A DNA stretch of 64,000 bases from HRBIN16 sp049969495 (lineage in GTDB: Bacteria; Armatimonadota; HRBIN16). The number at the start of each line of letters is the position of its first letter. The stretch's first letter is position 1. The notes under the pieces are model-generated. The model did not search any database and was not told the origin of the DNA. It worked only from the letters and a program-made list of their open reading frames with translations. The stretch lies in contig JBMFOT010000005.1 in the NCBI GenBank assembly GCA_049969495.1, positions 1-64,000 on the forward strand, read 5' to 3'. Made by a program: the position numbers and the translations under genes. Of the stretch, positions 49,090-56,705 are shown one piece after another.

Positions 49090-50088
49090 CTATTGAACCA
49101 GATTCTCCGTCTGCTGCACCAGCGGGAGGAGTTTGGCGTCGATGTCCGCCTCCTGCTCGCCCACCTCTGCTTTGAACAGGAACCAGTGCTCCACGTGCTC
49201 TGCCGAGCCGCCGGCAGGTATCTTGCTGAACGCGCCCAGCGTCTCCAGCTCCAGCATGTCGGCGTTGGTGAAAACTTCGGTGTTACAACCGTAGTCCGGG
49301 TAGGTTGCAGCAGGGTTATAGGCATAGCGTTTGAGGAACACCTCGCCCTTCAGCACGTACGCCGCCCAGCCCTGCTTGTTGAGCATACCCACTTTCTGCT
49401 TGCCCCTGTCGTCGGGAGGGACGGTGGGGTCTTGCTTCAGCTGGATGTACTTCGTGCCCCAGACCCAGCGGGGGTCACGCATGTTGGTGTAGTGCCACAG
49501 CACCAGCGGACGCGCGGGCAAAAGGTATTGCGAGTGGGGGATGTACGGTTCCTGTGGGAAGATGGCTCTGCCCCCCTGTGCCATGAACGTCAGGCACCAT
49601 GGCGCGGCTTCGATGTCCCACAGGTTCCTGTTTATGAGCCGATGAGTGAGCTTTACGTGGTTTTCCGTCGGCGACAGCGTTATCTCTATCTGCTTGACGA
49701 TGCCGGTGGAGGGCTCCACCGCCTGCGTCAGGGTGAGCGTCTTTCCGTCCCAGCTGTACTGCACCGGGTCGTTGTCGGGCGAATAGGTGCGGGGCATCTG
49801 TTCCGGCGCGTGCCATAGTCTGTGTCCACCGTAGGGTCGCCACTCGTTGCCCCCCGTCTTGCCCATGTCGTTCTTGAACTCGTGGAACAGGTTTTGACCG
49901 CCCACGAAGGCGCAGCGGATGACACGCGGACCCACGTCTGTGGTGACAATCAACTCGATGCGTCCGTTGCTCAAGCGGATGCAGTTTGCCCAACCGCCAT
50001 AGTTGACCTTCTCCTCAAACTGTATCTGCCCTGCCGATGCCGCCGACAGCAGGGCGGGGAGGAATAAACCGACGGTTCGCCATGTCAT
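49090..50088 (-). CDS. DUF4380-like exported protein
   Basis: A 332-residue protein with a signal peptide (TVGLFLPALLSAASAGQ) and a galactose-mutarotase-like beta sandwich: CIRLSNGRIELIVTTDVGPR, VIRCAFVGGQNLFHEFKND, WRPYGGHRLWHAPEQMPRTY, VKLTHRLINRNLWDIEAAPW. The GGHRLWHAPE block is the clearest family mark (DUF4380). Proteins of this type are thought to bind carbohydrates; no catalytic assignment is known to me. It sits on the opposite strand from the CARF-RelE gene, with 158 bp between the two starts. Confidence 0.72.
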   Translation of the reverse strand: MTWRTVGLFLPALLSAASAGQIQFEEKVNYGGWANCIRLSNGRIELIVTTDVGPRVIRCAFVGGQNLFHEFKNDMGKTGGNEWRPYGGHRLWHAPEQMPRTYSPDNDPVQYSWDGKTLTLTQAVEPSTGIVKQIEITLSPTENHVKLTHRLINRNLWDIEAAPWCLTFMAQGGRAIFPQEPYIPHSQYLLPARPLVLWHYTNMRDPRWVWGTKYIQLKQDPTVPPDDRGKQKVGMLNKQGWAAYVLKGEVFLKRYAYNPAATYPDYGCNTEVFTNADMLELETLGAFSKIPAGGSAEHVEHWFLFKAEVGEQEADIDAKLLPLVQQTENLVQ

Positions 50089-50185
50089 GGGTCACAACAC
50101 CTCCTTTGTTTCGTATTGCTGCAAGCCATTCGCGCCCTGCGGCGGGGGTTCCTGCATGATGGCGCTGTTGTGTTTGCCGGCACTA

Positions 50186-50215
50186 TTGACCTCCCATGCG
50201 TCCATGGAGTATACT
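50186..50215 (+). promoter_or_regulatory. Predicted promoter of the CARF-RelE gene
   Basis: TTGACC (50186-50191), an 18-bp spacer and TATACT (50210-50215), 31 bp before the ATG at 50247, with GGAG in front of the start codon. A good constitutive-looking promoter, so the gene does not depend on a neighbouring cas operon. Confidence 0.6.
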
Positions 50216-50246
50216 GCAGGCAATATACGGTGCAGGAGACTGGTAT

Positions 50247-51281
50247 ATGCGCACGATTATCGTGACCGTGGGCACTTCGCTGTTGAGCAACGCGGAACGC
50301 GCGGGCAAAGCGGACGACTTGCAAACCTACCTGCGCTTCACCGAGCCGGAAAGGGCAAGCGCCGAAACCAATTCGCTGAGCCGTCTACTCCAGAAAGACG
50401 ATCGCCTCGTCTTCCTGCATTCACAAACGGAAGAAGGCAGACGCGCTGCAGAGGCTCTGGCAATCTTTTATAAAAACAACGACCACCTGACCGAGCTGCG
50501 CGAGGTCACCGACCTGCAGTATCGCGAGAGCCGTTTCAAGATGCGCGGGCTGCGCTCGCTGGTGGCTACACTGGTGGAAATCATCCGCAGAGAGCGTGAC
50601 GCAGGCAGGGAAGTGCTGGTGAACGCGACCGGTGGCTTCAAGGCGGAAATCGCCTACGCGACACTGGTTGGGCTGTTGTTCGACGTGCCGGTGTACTACA
50701 TCCACGAGGCGTTCCAGGAGATTATCGAACTACCGCCCACACCCATCAGCTGGGATTTCAGCCTGATCGATACCTATGTGGACTTTTTTGACTGGATCAA
50801 CGCGGACGTGCGCCTGACGGTAGAGGTAGACCATCGCCTGCGCCCGCTACCCGATGAAATTCGCCTGCTGCTGGTGGAGGAAGAAGACTACACCATGCTT
50901 TCCCCGACGGGCGAGGCGTTTTATGAGGCGTACAAGGCGCGTGTAGAGGCGGAGCGACCGACCCCCATCTACCTGCACCAACGGGCTGTGCGTGCATTGA
51001 ACTCGGCGGAGCCATCGGTACGGCAGACGCTGCACGAGCGGCTGAAGCATTTGCGCGTTCCTGAAATGCGCAAGCAGAACTCGCACAGTGTGCACGGCAG
51101 CGACTGTCTGGTATACCCCTCCGGGCATGTAGCGGAGCGTGTCCTGTACTATCTGGACGAGCGCGGCAACGTACGCGTCTGCGAGGTGTTCTGGGCGCAC
51201 AAAGATTACGAGAAAGCGCTGGCGGAGGGGGTATACCGCGCACACTATCCGCGCGAGCAGTTCGAGGAGTGGTATCCTTAA
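50247..51281 (+). CDS. CARF-RelE fusion, orphan CRISPR-type effector (Cami1-like)
   Basis: A 344-residue protein from ATG 50247. Residues 1-165 are a CARF domain: first strand TIIVTVGTSLLSN with the G-T-S ligand loop and the second ligand loop VNATGGFKAEIAYA (126-139). A winged helix (about 185-235, YTMLSPTGEAFYEAYK) follows, then a RelE-like toxin domain (about 243-335: LKHLRVPEMRKQNSHSVHGS, RVLYYLDERGNVRVCEVFWA, HKDYEKAL). The same order, CARF, winged helix, RelE, is described for Cami1, a ribosome-dependent mRNA nuclease switched on by cyclic oligoadenylate from type III CRISPR. No cas gene or CRISPR array is in the 64 kb. It overlaps the convergent DNA polymerase gene by 4 bp. Confidence 0.8.
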   Translation: MRTIIVTVGTSLLSNAERAGKADDLQTYLRFTEPERASAETNSLSRLLQKDDRLVFLHSQTEEGRRAAEALAIFYKNNDHLTELREVTDLQYRESRFKMRGLRSLVATLVEIIRRERDAGREVLVNATGGFKAEIAYATLVGLLFDVPVYYIHEAFQEIIELPPTPISWDFSLIDTYVDFFDWINADVRLTVEVDHRLRPLPDEIRLLLVEEEDYTMLSPTGEAFYEAYKARVEAERPTPIYLHQRAVRALNSAEPSVRQTLHERLKHLRVPEMRKQNSHSVHGSDCLVYPSGHVAERVLYYLDERGNVRVCEVFWAHKDYEKALAEGVYRAHYPREQFEEWYP

Positions 51282-53449
51282 AACAAGCTCGGCTGTTGCT
51301 GTTCGCGAATCACCTGTTCAGGGCGGGGGAAGAGCAGGTCAAAATCCTCGCCAATCGCCTCGCGCAGACGCAGGGCGAAGCGGTAGAGCTTGTTCGCGTA
51401 GTGCTCGCGGTCTTCATCGCCCGCATAATCCTCTATCATGCCCAGTGAGCCGTCTGCTCGCTGGTACAGGTTCACATAGTCGCCCACGCTGACGCCTCGT
51501 ACGGCTTCCGCCGCTTTGCGCTTGTTCTCGCTGGTGAAGGTCTTTTCGGTGACTCGCTCGCGCCGCGCCAGCTCTTCGATGGGGATCTCACCGTTCAAGA
51601 TGCGCAGGATGGTTTGCCTGTATAGCTTCGCGATGCCGTCGCGGTCGCCCTCCACCAGCTTCTGCAGCACCTCGGCGATAAACTGACGTCCATAAGGCTC
51701 GTCGGCCCGGGAGCGCAGGGAGGCTCCTTTGTATGTCCAGTTGCCCCCGTAGTCCAGCAGGGCGTAGTTTTTGGTCTTCACCGAAATCATCGCCCGATAG
51801 CGCCCATCAAAACTGAGCCGGATGCCGGGTGGCAGGGTTTCTGCTATCTGCTGCACGTATGCCTCTTCCGCTTCCTGCCCCTCCACGCCCTCCGGCGGCT
51901 GGAAATAGACGCCATCGGTGTCCACCTCGATCACCTGACTGCCGGTGCGCTCCAGCGCATCCACCAGCTGCATAGCGATCTTGCGTCCCTCTTCGGTCAC
52001 CCGTTGCGCCGCGTCGAAGTCGTTGAAGGGGAAGTTCGCGCCCAGATAGCCGTAGAAGGAGTTGATGAGCACCTTGAAGGAGCCCTGAATACCGTCCCAG
52101 TAGGCGCGCTGACGCGGGTCGGTGGCGCGGCGCAGTTCCGCCTTCGCCTCCAGACGCCGACGGGTGAGCTCTTCCAGCGCGGGCAGAAACACCCCCAGCC
52201 GGTCGGAGGCGGGGGCAATGCGGTGCACCAGCATAATGCTGGGGTAAAGGCTCTCCACGTCCGCCTTCACCACACGCGGGATGACCCCTGTGCGTCGTAC
52301 CTCCGTGTATCCGCCAGGGTAGTCGCGGGCAGGTTGGGGCTTGGGGATGGCATAGCCCGCGTGCAGGTACGCCCGCACGAAGATGGCGTTAATCTTCTCA
52401 CCGCTGCCGGCGGTGGCGACGTGCTGGTAGGTATCGGGAACCATCTGCGTCTGGTAGAACTCGGTGGGCAGCACGATTTCCGCCAGTCGCGCGGTCTCCT
52501 GCGCGTCTTGCAGGGCGTACTGGCGCACCTTTTCGGGGTCAGACCGCCATTGCTCGCCCAGGTCGGCGCGGTCTATCAACACGCGCTCTTCATCGGCGAT
52601 GCGGTAGGCGCGAGCTACCTCTTTCAGACCGTAGCTCTGCAGGTCACCCTTTGCCCAGTCGTAGCGTTGCACCGCGAAATAGGTGTCCACCACGTGTCGC
52701 CCGGGTATGTACACGGGGCGATAGGGGCGGTTAATCGCGCCGATAGGCAGGTTGCGCTCGCTGCCGACGGTCATGGGTTGTCCACTGCGTCCTACGGTGA
52801 GGGACATGCCATGCCGTCGGGCGCGTTCTATCAGGTAGGGCAGGTCAAAGCCGTACAGGTTGTGTCCCTCTATCACGTCGGGGTCGCGTTCACGCACCAG
52901 CTGCACGAACCGATGGAGCATTTGTACTTCGCCTGCGTCGTCTATTATCTCGCTCCAGCCGCGATTATCGCGCAGAACAATCAGCAGTATCCGGTTGGAA
53001 GGTTCGTGGGGGTTTAGTCCGGCTGTTTCGATATCCACCTGCATCCGGTGCGCCTCGTCGAAGCTCATCCCTTTGAAAAGGGTGTAGCCCGATAACATCA
53101 AGAACTGCCGTTCGGGGCTGCCGAAGGCGATAACGTCCACATGCATATCGCGCAGGCGCATCCGTGCGCTCTGGTACTCCGTCCACGAAGCGAACTGCGC
53201 CATCCAGCAGAAGCCGTCGCCGTCCAGCCGCTTCCACTGCGCGTCGATATCTGTATATTGCTGGGTGGTCAGCAGCCATGGGGTAAACCGCTCGCGCCAG
53301 CTGGTGCACGAGCCGTCGGACGTACGCTGGCGAAGGATGGCTTCGGTGTCGGTTATTTCCACTGCCACCAGACGAGGCGTATCCCTCCAGCCGAACAGGA
53401 TTTGCTCGGCGGAGAGAGCGGAGGTGTCGATATCGAAAAGATTCATCAT
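51278..53449 (-). CDS. Family B DNA polymerase
   Basis: A 723-residue replicative-type B polymerase. Exonuclease: Exo I D139-I-E141, Exo II N197-x3-F201-D202, Exo III Y311-x3-D315. Polymerase: motif A D397-x-x-S-L-Y-P-S (ADVESLYPSIM), motif B K459-x3-N463-S-x-Y466-G, motif C D510-T-D512. Thus both activities are intact. It is shorter than E. coli Pol II (783) and related in look to archaeal and metagenomic bacterial B polymerases. Bacteria usually have C-family replicases, so this is an accessory repair or translesion enzyme. Convergent with the CARF-RelE gene. Confidence 0.93.
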   Translation of the reverse strand: MMNLFDIDTSALSAEQILFGWRDTPRLVAVEITDTEAILRQRTSDGSCTSWRERFTPWLLTTQQYTDIDAQWKRLDGDGFCWMAQFASWTEYQSARMRLRDMHVDVIAFGSPERQFLMLSGYTLFKGMSFDEAHRMQVDIETAGLNPHEPSNRILLIVLRDNRGWSEIIDDAGEVQMLHRFVQLVRERDPDVIEGHNLYGFDLPYLIERARRHGMSLTVGRSGQPMTVGSERNLPIGAINRPYRPVYIPGRHVVDTYFAVQRYDWAKGDLQSYGLKEVARAYRIADEERVLIDRADLGEQWRSDPEKVRQYALQDAQETARLAEIVLPTEFYQTQMVPDTYQHVATAGSGEKINAIFVRAYLHAGYAIPKPQPARDYPGGYTEVRRTGVIPRVVKADVESLYPSIMLVHRIAPASDRLGVFLPALEELTRRRLEAKAELRRATDPRQRAYWDGIQGSFKVLINSFYGYLGANFPFNDFDAAQRVTEEGRKIAMQLVDALERTGSQVIEVDTDGVYFQPPEGVEGQEAEEAYVQQIAETLPPGIRLSFDGRYRAMISVKTKNYALLDYGGNWTYKGASLRSRADEPYGRQFIAEVLQKLVEGDRDGIAKLYRQTILRILNGEIPIEELARRERVTEKTFTSENKRKAAEAVRGVSVGDYVNLYQRADGSLGMIEDYAGDEDREHYANKLYRFALRLREAIGEDFDLLFPRPEQVIREQQQPSLF

Positions 53450-53592
53450 CTTTTTGCCGGCTCCTCACAGGGTACTGGTATTATACCTGAAGGAGCGTTG
53501 GGTGAACACCGGTTGACGTCGCACGGCGTCGGTAGGAGAATGAGTGGACGTTGACAGGGTACCGGTAGTGCGGCTTGAACCGCAAACATTGC

Positions 53593-53772
53593 TTACTTCT
53601 GAGGCTGGTTCTGCCCGAGAACCAGGAGCAACCCCAGCACCGCCCCGTAAATCGCCGCGATGATGGGGTTGCACAGGATGCCTCAGGTACTGCCCATCTT
53701 GCGGGAGAGCACGGATAGCACCAACCCCACAACCGCCCCGCCCAGCACGGCGAGAATGGCTTTTATCGGCAT
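53593..53772 (-). CDS. Tiny membrane protein with in-frame TGA, candidate selenoprotein
   Basis: A 59-codon gene: ATG 53772 (AGGAGG at the thioredoxin stop), helix AILAVLGGAVVGLVLSVLS, then KMGST-TGA-GILCNPIIAAIYGAVLG, second helix and stop 53593. The TGA is codon 30 (53685-53683). Small two-helix proteins of the DUF6132 kind, as I remember them, read G-T-C-P-I-x-x-NP...YGA here; the TGA falls exactly on the conserved Cys (five residues before N-P). On both sides the frame is fully protein-like. Downstream of the TGA, GCAACCCC (53672-53665) can pair with GGGGTTGC (53635-53628), and CCCC-N18-GGGG inside it (53668-53643), starting 10-14 bases after the TGA, as for a bacterial SECIS. Reading as Sec is inferred; a fresh nonsense mutation or sequencing error is possible. 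Confidence 0.6.
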
Positions 53773-53786
53773 GAGTGCGTTTCCTC

Positions 53787-54203
53787 CTACTGGTTCTCTT
53801 CGCCTGCCGGTGATGCGGGTGCTTCCGCAGGCAGGTAAGGCAGTATCTTCGCCATGATGTGCTGCTTCGGCATCAGCCCCACCAGACGCTCACGGGCGAA
53901 ACCGCGCGTGAACAGTATGAGGGTGGGAATACCCTGGATACCGTAGGCGTTGGCGGTGATGGGGTTCTCGTCGGTGTTCAGTTTGACCACCTTCAGCCTA
54001 CCCTGATATTCGCGGGCTATCTCCTCCAGAATGGGAGCAAGCATCCGACAAGGTGCGCACCACGGCGCCCAGAAGTCCACCAGCACCGGAACGTCCGACT
54101 CCAGCACCTCTTGCTTGAACGTGCTCGCGCTCACGTGTCGAATCAGTCCGCTCTCCGCATGGTCAGACGCCTGCTTGCGTCCGAACAGCCCGAATAAGCC
54201 CAT
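53787..54203 (-). CDS. trxA: Thioredoxin
   Basis: A 138-residue thioredoxin with a 25-residue N-terminal extension. The active site is W48-C49-A50-P51-C52 (WCAPC, instead of the usual WCGPC), with cis-Pro in YGIQGIPTLILF; the FW before it and the VDFWAPWC strand are standard. It reduces disulfides in the cytoplasm. The Gly-to-Ala change in the active-site loop occurs in other thioredoxins and may shift the redox potential. Its stop codon overlaps the ribosome binding site of the TGA-containing small gene 14 bp later, so the two are an operon. Confidence 0.95.
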   Translation of the reverse strand: MGLFGLFGRKQASDHAESGLIRHVSASTFKQEVLESDVPVLVDFWAPWCAPCRMLAPILEEIAREYQGRLKVVKLNTDENPITANAYGIQGIPTLILFTRGFARERLVGLMPKQHIMAKILPYLPAEAPASPAGEENQ

Positions 54204-54309
54204 ATGCTCAACCTCCTTGTCTGGGTGATTTCGTGTTGTGCCACAGTATTAGATACGCTTTACGCAGGGGAAGATTCGCAGTAGAATAGGGAGGGAGGTT
54301 GGCACAGAA

Positions 54310-55020
54310 ATGAGGGCAGACATGCTGATACCGCAGATAAAAGGTGGTCTTATCGTCTCGTGTCAGGCGCCGGAAAGCACCCCTTTGGGTCAACCGGTGG
54401 TGCTGGCGGCGATGGCGGAGGCAGCGGTACGCGGCGGCGCGGTAGGAATTCGCGCGAACTTGCCGCAGAATATCCGCGCCATCCGCGAACTGGTGCAGGT
54501 GCCGATTATCGGCATCTACAAACACACTCTACCCGATTACCCTGTTTACATCACCCCTACCTTTGAACATGCCTGTGCGGTCGTGGAGGCCGGCGCGGAC
54601 ATCGTGGCAGTGGACGCCACCGCGCGCGAACGCCCCGAACCCTTGCCGGAGCTGATACGGCGCATCCATGAGGAGCTCGGCGTGCCCGTCATGGCGGACA
54701 TCTCCACACTAGAAGAGGGCATTACCGCCGCAGCGATGGGCGCGGACCTGGTGGCGACTACCATGTCGGGATACACCCCGGGTACGCAGCACCGTCGTGC
54801 GCTGGGAGCAGACATTGCGCTGGTGGCACAGCTGGCGCAGAGGGTGTCTGTGCCGGTAATCTGTGAAGGGCGTATCTCCTCACCGGAGGACGCCCGGCTC
54901 GCGCTGGAGGCGGGGGCGTGGGCGGTGGTGGTGGGTACCGCCATTACGGCGATAGACCAGGTGACGGCGCGTTTCGTGCAGGGGATGTATCAGCAGGTTG
55001 CACACAACGACAAGCCCTGA
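54310..55020 (+). CDS. nanE: N-acylglucosamine-6-phosphate 2-epimerase
   Basis: A 236-residue TIM-barrel enzyme that turns N-acetylmannosamine-6-phosphate into N-acetylglucosamine-6-phosphate. Signature parts: GLIVSCQAPESTPL (first strand, phosphate and substrate loop), VGIRANLPQNIRAIRELVQV, PIIGIYKHTLPDYPVYITPT with the catalytic Lys (IYKH), DIVAVDATARERPEPLPELI and VPVICEGRISSPEDARLALE. Family length and motifs are complete. No sialic acid genes are near; nanE can also serve cell-wall amino sugar salvage. Preceded by GGAGG. Confidence 0.93.
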   Translation: MRADMLIPQIKGGLIVSCQAPESTPLGQPVVLAAMAEAAVRGGAVGIRANLPQNIRAIRELVQVPIIGIYKHTLPDYPVYITPTFEHACAVVEAGADIVAVDATARERPEPLPELIRRIHEELGVPVMADISTLEEGITAAAMGADLVATTMSGYTPGTQHRRALGADIALVAQLAQRVSVPVICEGRISSPEDARLALEAGAWAVVVGTAITAIDQVTARFVQGMYQQVAHNDKP

Positions 55021-55087
55021 GCAGGGTATAATCATTCAGCGGGTGAATGGAAAGTGAATGGCATCATACAGCAGGAGGAATACCTCG

Positions 55088-55717
55088 TCATCCCTTGCCA
55101 GGGGTTTGAGTGGTATTCTGCGCGTTAAACCGATTCATTGCTGCCTGCACGCCTTCTGCAAGCGTCACTTCCACCGCATCTGCGGCGCGTTGTAATGCCT
55201 CTTCGATAACCGGTTGCTCCTGAGGCAGGAAGCGCGACAGCACATACTCCACCATCTGCCCCGGCGGTGGATTGCCGATGCCCACGCGCACGCGCGGAAA
55301 CGCCTGCGTGCCCACGCACTGGATGAGAGAAGCCAGCCCGTTGTGCCCGCCATCGGAGCCGGAAGGGCGGATGCGGATTCTGCCTGTCGGCAGCGCCACA
55401 TCATCTACAATCACCAGCAGGCGGGCGGGCTCCAGCGGGTATCTTTGTAACAGGGCACGCGCCGCCTCCCCGCTGCGATTCATGTAGGTCATCGGTTTTG
55501 CCAGCAGCACGGGAATGTCGGCTATCTTCCCCAGGCCGTAGTGGGCGTGGTCACGGTGCAGGTTCAGGCGGATTCGATGACGGCTGGCGAGGATGTCTAT
55601 CACGTCAAAGCCGATGTTGTGCCGAGTGTGGGCGTACTCCGCACCCGGATTGCCCAGCCCCAGCACAATCCATTCAGGGGTTATTTGCGCACCCCGTTTG
55701 CCAAACCACGACCGCAT
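55088..55717 (-). CDS. pth: Peptidyl-tRNA hydrolase
   Basis: A 209-residue enzyme that frees tRNA from dropped-off peptidyl-tRNA. N-terminal block WIVLGLGNPGAEYAHTRHNI followed by GFDVID with the catalytic His and Asp (RHNIGFDVID), then KPMTYMNRSGEAARALLQRY and VDDVALPTGRIRIRPSGSDG (G-H-N-G in HNGLASLIQCVGTQAFPRVR). The C-terminal helices are normal. It is the third gene of a glmU-prs-pth run on the minus strand, the usual order in many bacteria, 4 bp after prs. Confidence 0.96.
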   Translation of the reverse strand: MRSWFGKRGAQITPEWIVLGLGNPGAEYAHTRHNIGFDVIDILASRHRIRLNLHRDHAHYGLGKIADIPVLLAKPMTYMNRSGEAARALLQRYPLEPARLLVIVDDVALPTGRIRIRPSGSDGGHNGLASLIQCVGTQAFPRVRVGIGNPPPGQMVEYVLSRFLPQEQPVIEEALQRAADAVEVTLAEGVQAAMNRFNAQNTTQTPGKG

Positions 55718-55721
55718 GTTG

Positions 55722-56702
55722 CTACGAGTTCCTCGTGCGCACCAGCTCTGCCTGCCGCTCGAACAGCACGCTGACCGAGTCGTCGTTGTGGATGCGCAAG
55801 ATTGCCTCCGCGAGCAGGGGCGCCACCGACAACACGGTAATCTTTTCGTTCATCTTGTCGGGCGTCACCGGAATGGTATCGGTGACGATGAGCTTGCGGA
55901 TAGATGAGTGCAGGATGCGCTCCGGGGCGTTGCCGGAGAGCACCGCGTGTGTGCAGCAGGCGATGACCCCCGTCGCGCCACGTTCCATCAACGCCTCCGC
56001 CCCCTGCACCAGCGAGCCGCCCGTGTCTACCATATCATCGATCATGATGGCGGTCTTGCCTTCCACGTTGCCTACTACTTCCATTACTTCCACTTTGTTC
56101 GGTTCGGGGCGTCGTTTGGCGATGATGGCGAAGGGCACGTCCAGCATCTCCGCCAGTGCCTTGGCGCGAGGGGTCCCCGCTACGTCCGGTGAGACCACCA
56201 CGCAATTCTCGTGTGCCAGACCGGACTCGATCAGGTATTCCCCGATGATGGGACCGGCGTAGAGGTGGTCTACCGGCAGGTTGAAAAAGCCCTGAATCTG
56301 CTGGGCGTGCAGGTCTACGGTAAGGATACGGTTTGCTCCCGCCACTTCCAGCAGGTTGGCAACCAGGCGGGCGGTTATCGGCTCGCGCGGTTTGACCTTC
56401 TTGTCCTGTCGGGCGTAGCCGTAGTAGGGCATGACGCAGGTGATGCGCCTTGCCGATGCCCGACGGAAGGCGTCCAGCATGATCAGCAGTTCCATCAGGT
56501 TCTCGTTGACGGGGGCGCAGGTTGGCTGCACGATGAACACGTCCAGCCCCCGGGCGTTCTCTCCGACCTGTACCCGTATCTCCCCGTCCGAGAAGCGAGA
56601 GACCAGTATCTGCCCCAGCGGTATCCCCAGGCAGTCCGCGATGTTTTCTGCCAGCAACGGATTGGCGTTGCCGGTAAAGATGCGCATTCGGTCTTTATCC
56701 AT
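55722..56702 (-). CDS. prs: Ribose-phosphate pyrophosphokinase
   Basis: A 326-residue enzyme that makes PRPP from ribose-5-phosphate and ATP. Class I features are visible: MRIFTGNANPLLAENIADCL (N-terminal), FVIQPTCAPVNENLMELLIM, YYGYARQDKKVKPREPITAR with the ATP-binding R-Q-D, and the PRPP loop DDMVDTGGSLVQGAEALMER. The initial MDKDR may be extra; the second ATG (R-I-F-T-G) gives the classic length of 321. The gene lies 3 bp downstream of glmU and 4 bp upstream of pth. Confidence 0.96.
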   Translation of the reverse strand: MDKDRMRIFTGNANPLLAENIADCLGIPLGQILVSRFSDGEIRVQVGENARGLDVFIVQPTCAPVNENLMELLIMLDAFRRASARRITCVMPYYGYARQDKKVKPREPITARLVANLLEVAGANRILTVDLHAQQIQGFFNLPVDHLYAGPIIGEYLIESGLAHENCVVVSPDVAGTPRAKALAEMLDVPFAIIAKRRPEPNKVEVMEVVGNVEGKTAIMIDDMVDTGGSLVQGAEALMERGATGVIACCTHAVLSGNAPERILHSSIRKLIVTDTIPVTPDKMNEKITVLSVAPLLAEAILRIHNDDSVSVLFERQAELVRTRNS

Positions 56703-56705
56703 AGA

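Noticed and set aside
50000..51300. CRISPR array or cas genes next to the CARF-RelE gene
   Set aside because: I looked at both sides of the gene and found no repeat-spacer pattern and no cas-like protein.
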